A stretch of DNA of 30,605 nucleotides from Priapulus caudatus. Taxonomy: Eukaryota > Priapulida > Priapulimorpha > Priapulimorphida > Priapulidae. Below are positions 30,117 through 30,605 of this stretch, piece after piece. A program made the position numbers and the translations under genes. The first letter of the stretch is position 1. Each line of letters begins with the position of its first letter. The stretch covers positions 1 through 30,605 of the forward strand of contig NW_014577267.1 in the NCBI RefSeq assembly GCF_000485595.1. Reading direction: 5' to 3'. The notes below the pieces were generated by a model that saw only the letters and a list, made by a program, of their open reading frames with translations, searched no databases and was not told the origin of the DNA.

Positions 30117-30605
30117 CCCTTGCACGTGACGTCATCAAAACAAACGGCGGCCATGTTGGCGTCATTGGTGCGACCATAGTGCGACGTGGTTACGGCGTGG
30201 AAGGTTCAGTTTAGAGAGAGCTCCAACAATTTCAGACGAAAATGGTGAATTATTGTAGGGTAGTCGGATGTACTAACCGATCTGATAGGGAAAAGGATAG
30301 GAAGTTCTTTCGACTACCTGCTGTTATAACTATAATCAGGGAGAATATAAGAAGTGTATCACAGAGGAGAGTGGCGTTCACACCCAGACAGATGTTACTG
30401 GACCTCTGTATGACGCAACCTTATCTGAGCTACAGACTCTAAGAACGGAAAACATTGAGTTTAAGAGCCAGATGAGCACAGCCGAGCGTTTCACTGAGAA
30501 TGATTTTGAGAGGACTACAGAGTACAGTAAACACTAACCTGTATAATACCAGTTGTCATGTTACGCTTGACTGCGTTCGCTACACTGACGCCTGTAAGCG
30601 AATGC
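30117..30605 (+). pseudogene. Relic of a THAP-domain DNA transposon (start of element, runs off the window)
   Basis: ATG at 30242 begins MVNYCRVVGCTNRSDREKDR followed by KFFRLPAVI, the N-terminal half of a THAP zinc finger (C-X4-C pair, then the FRLP motif). The second C-X2-H half is missing: the frame changes near 30340. Another frame at 30393-30537 reads LSELQTLRTENIEFK, a coiled-coil-like segment as found after THAP domains in DDE transposases, then stops. The sequence GACCCCTTGCACGTGACGTC at 30116 may be its terminal end, with CpG-rich promoter-like DNA between. The transposase catalytic part is not in the window. Confidence 0.6.

Overview
The window looks like nuclear DNA of a multicellular animal. 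It holds one multi-exon gene with GT-AG introns, a restriction-endonuclease-type LINE tail, several miniature inverted-repeat elements and very large amounts of simple-sequence DNA. The species cannot be named from the sequence; a marine invertebrate is an inference from the style of the repeats. A run of 257 Ns (12745-13001) and many single-base indels between duplicate segments suggest an imperfectly polished assembly.

Layout. 1-240: a satellite with a 100-bp period, seen again at 12468-12744 on the left edge of the gap. 1184-1640: a miniature element with TTAA target duplications. 1346-7817: a direct tandem duplication with a 3.2-kb unit; each copy holds about 1.2 kb of unrecognised sequence, about 0.7-0.8 kb of triplet repeats in one phase, and a 5'-truncated, already dead LINE 3' end. 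7827-8984: a DNA transposon with perfect 16-bp inverted ends and a 9-bp target duplication, containing an inverted GTGC/CACG microsatellite pair. 8994-12297: no gene recognised. 13073-13735: a second triplet block. 13736-19665: non-genic DNA with long GTGC-type arrays and a minisatellite of roughly 28 bp. 19037-19093: a nearly loopless 57-bp palindrome. 19666-20319: two miniature elements. 20360-20906: an unrecognised open stretch.

The one gene that can be well supported is a proprotein convertase (furin/kexin-type S8 subtilase) on the minus strand, 28716 to 20919. It was reconstructed from 13 coding exons whose splice sites and phases all fit. It has a signal peptide, an unusually long propeptide ending in RQKR, the complete catalytic set (Asp218, His258, Asn358, Ser435) and a full P domain. 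It may end immediately after the P domain (656 residues), because the stop codon overlaps a splice-donor-like GTAAGT. A probable non-coding 5' exon lies at 29208-29336. Two introns carry miniature transposons.

29670-30605: a foldback repeat duplicated with a 246-bp period and containing TTAGGG runs, followed by the start of a decayed THAP-domain transposon.

There is no operon-like or multi-gene system here. The most interesting items are the convertase's long propeptide and ambiguous end, the phase-locked triplet blocks, the duplication of a dead LINE, and the transposons with clear ends and target duplications.
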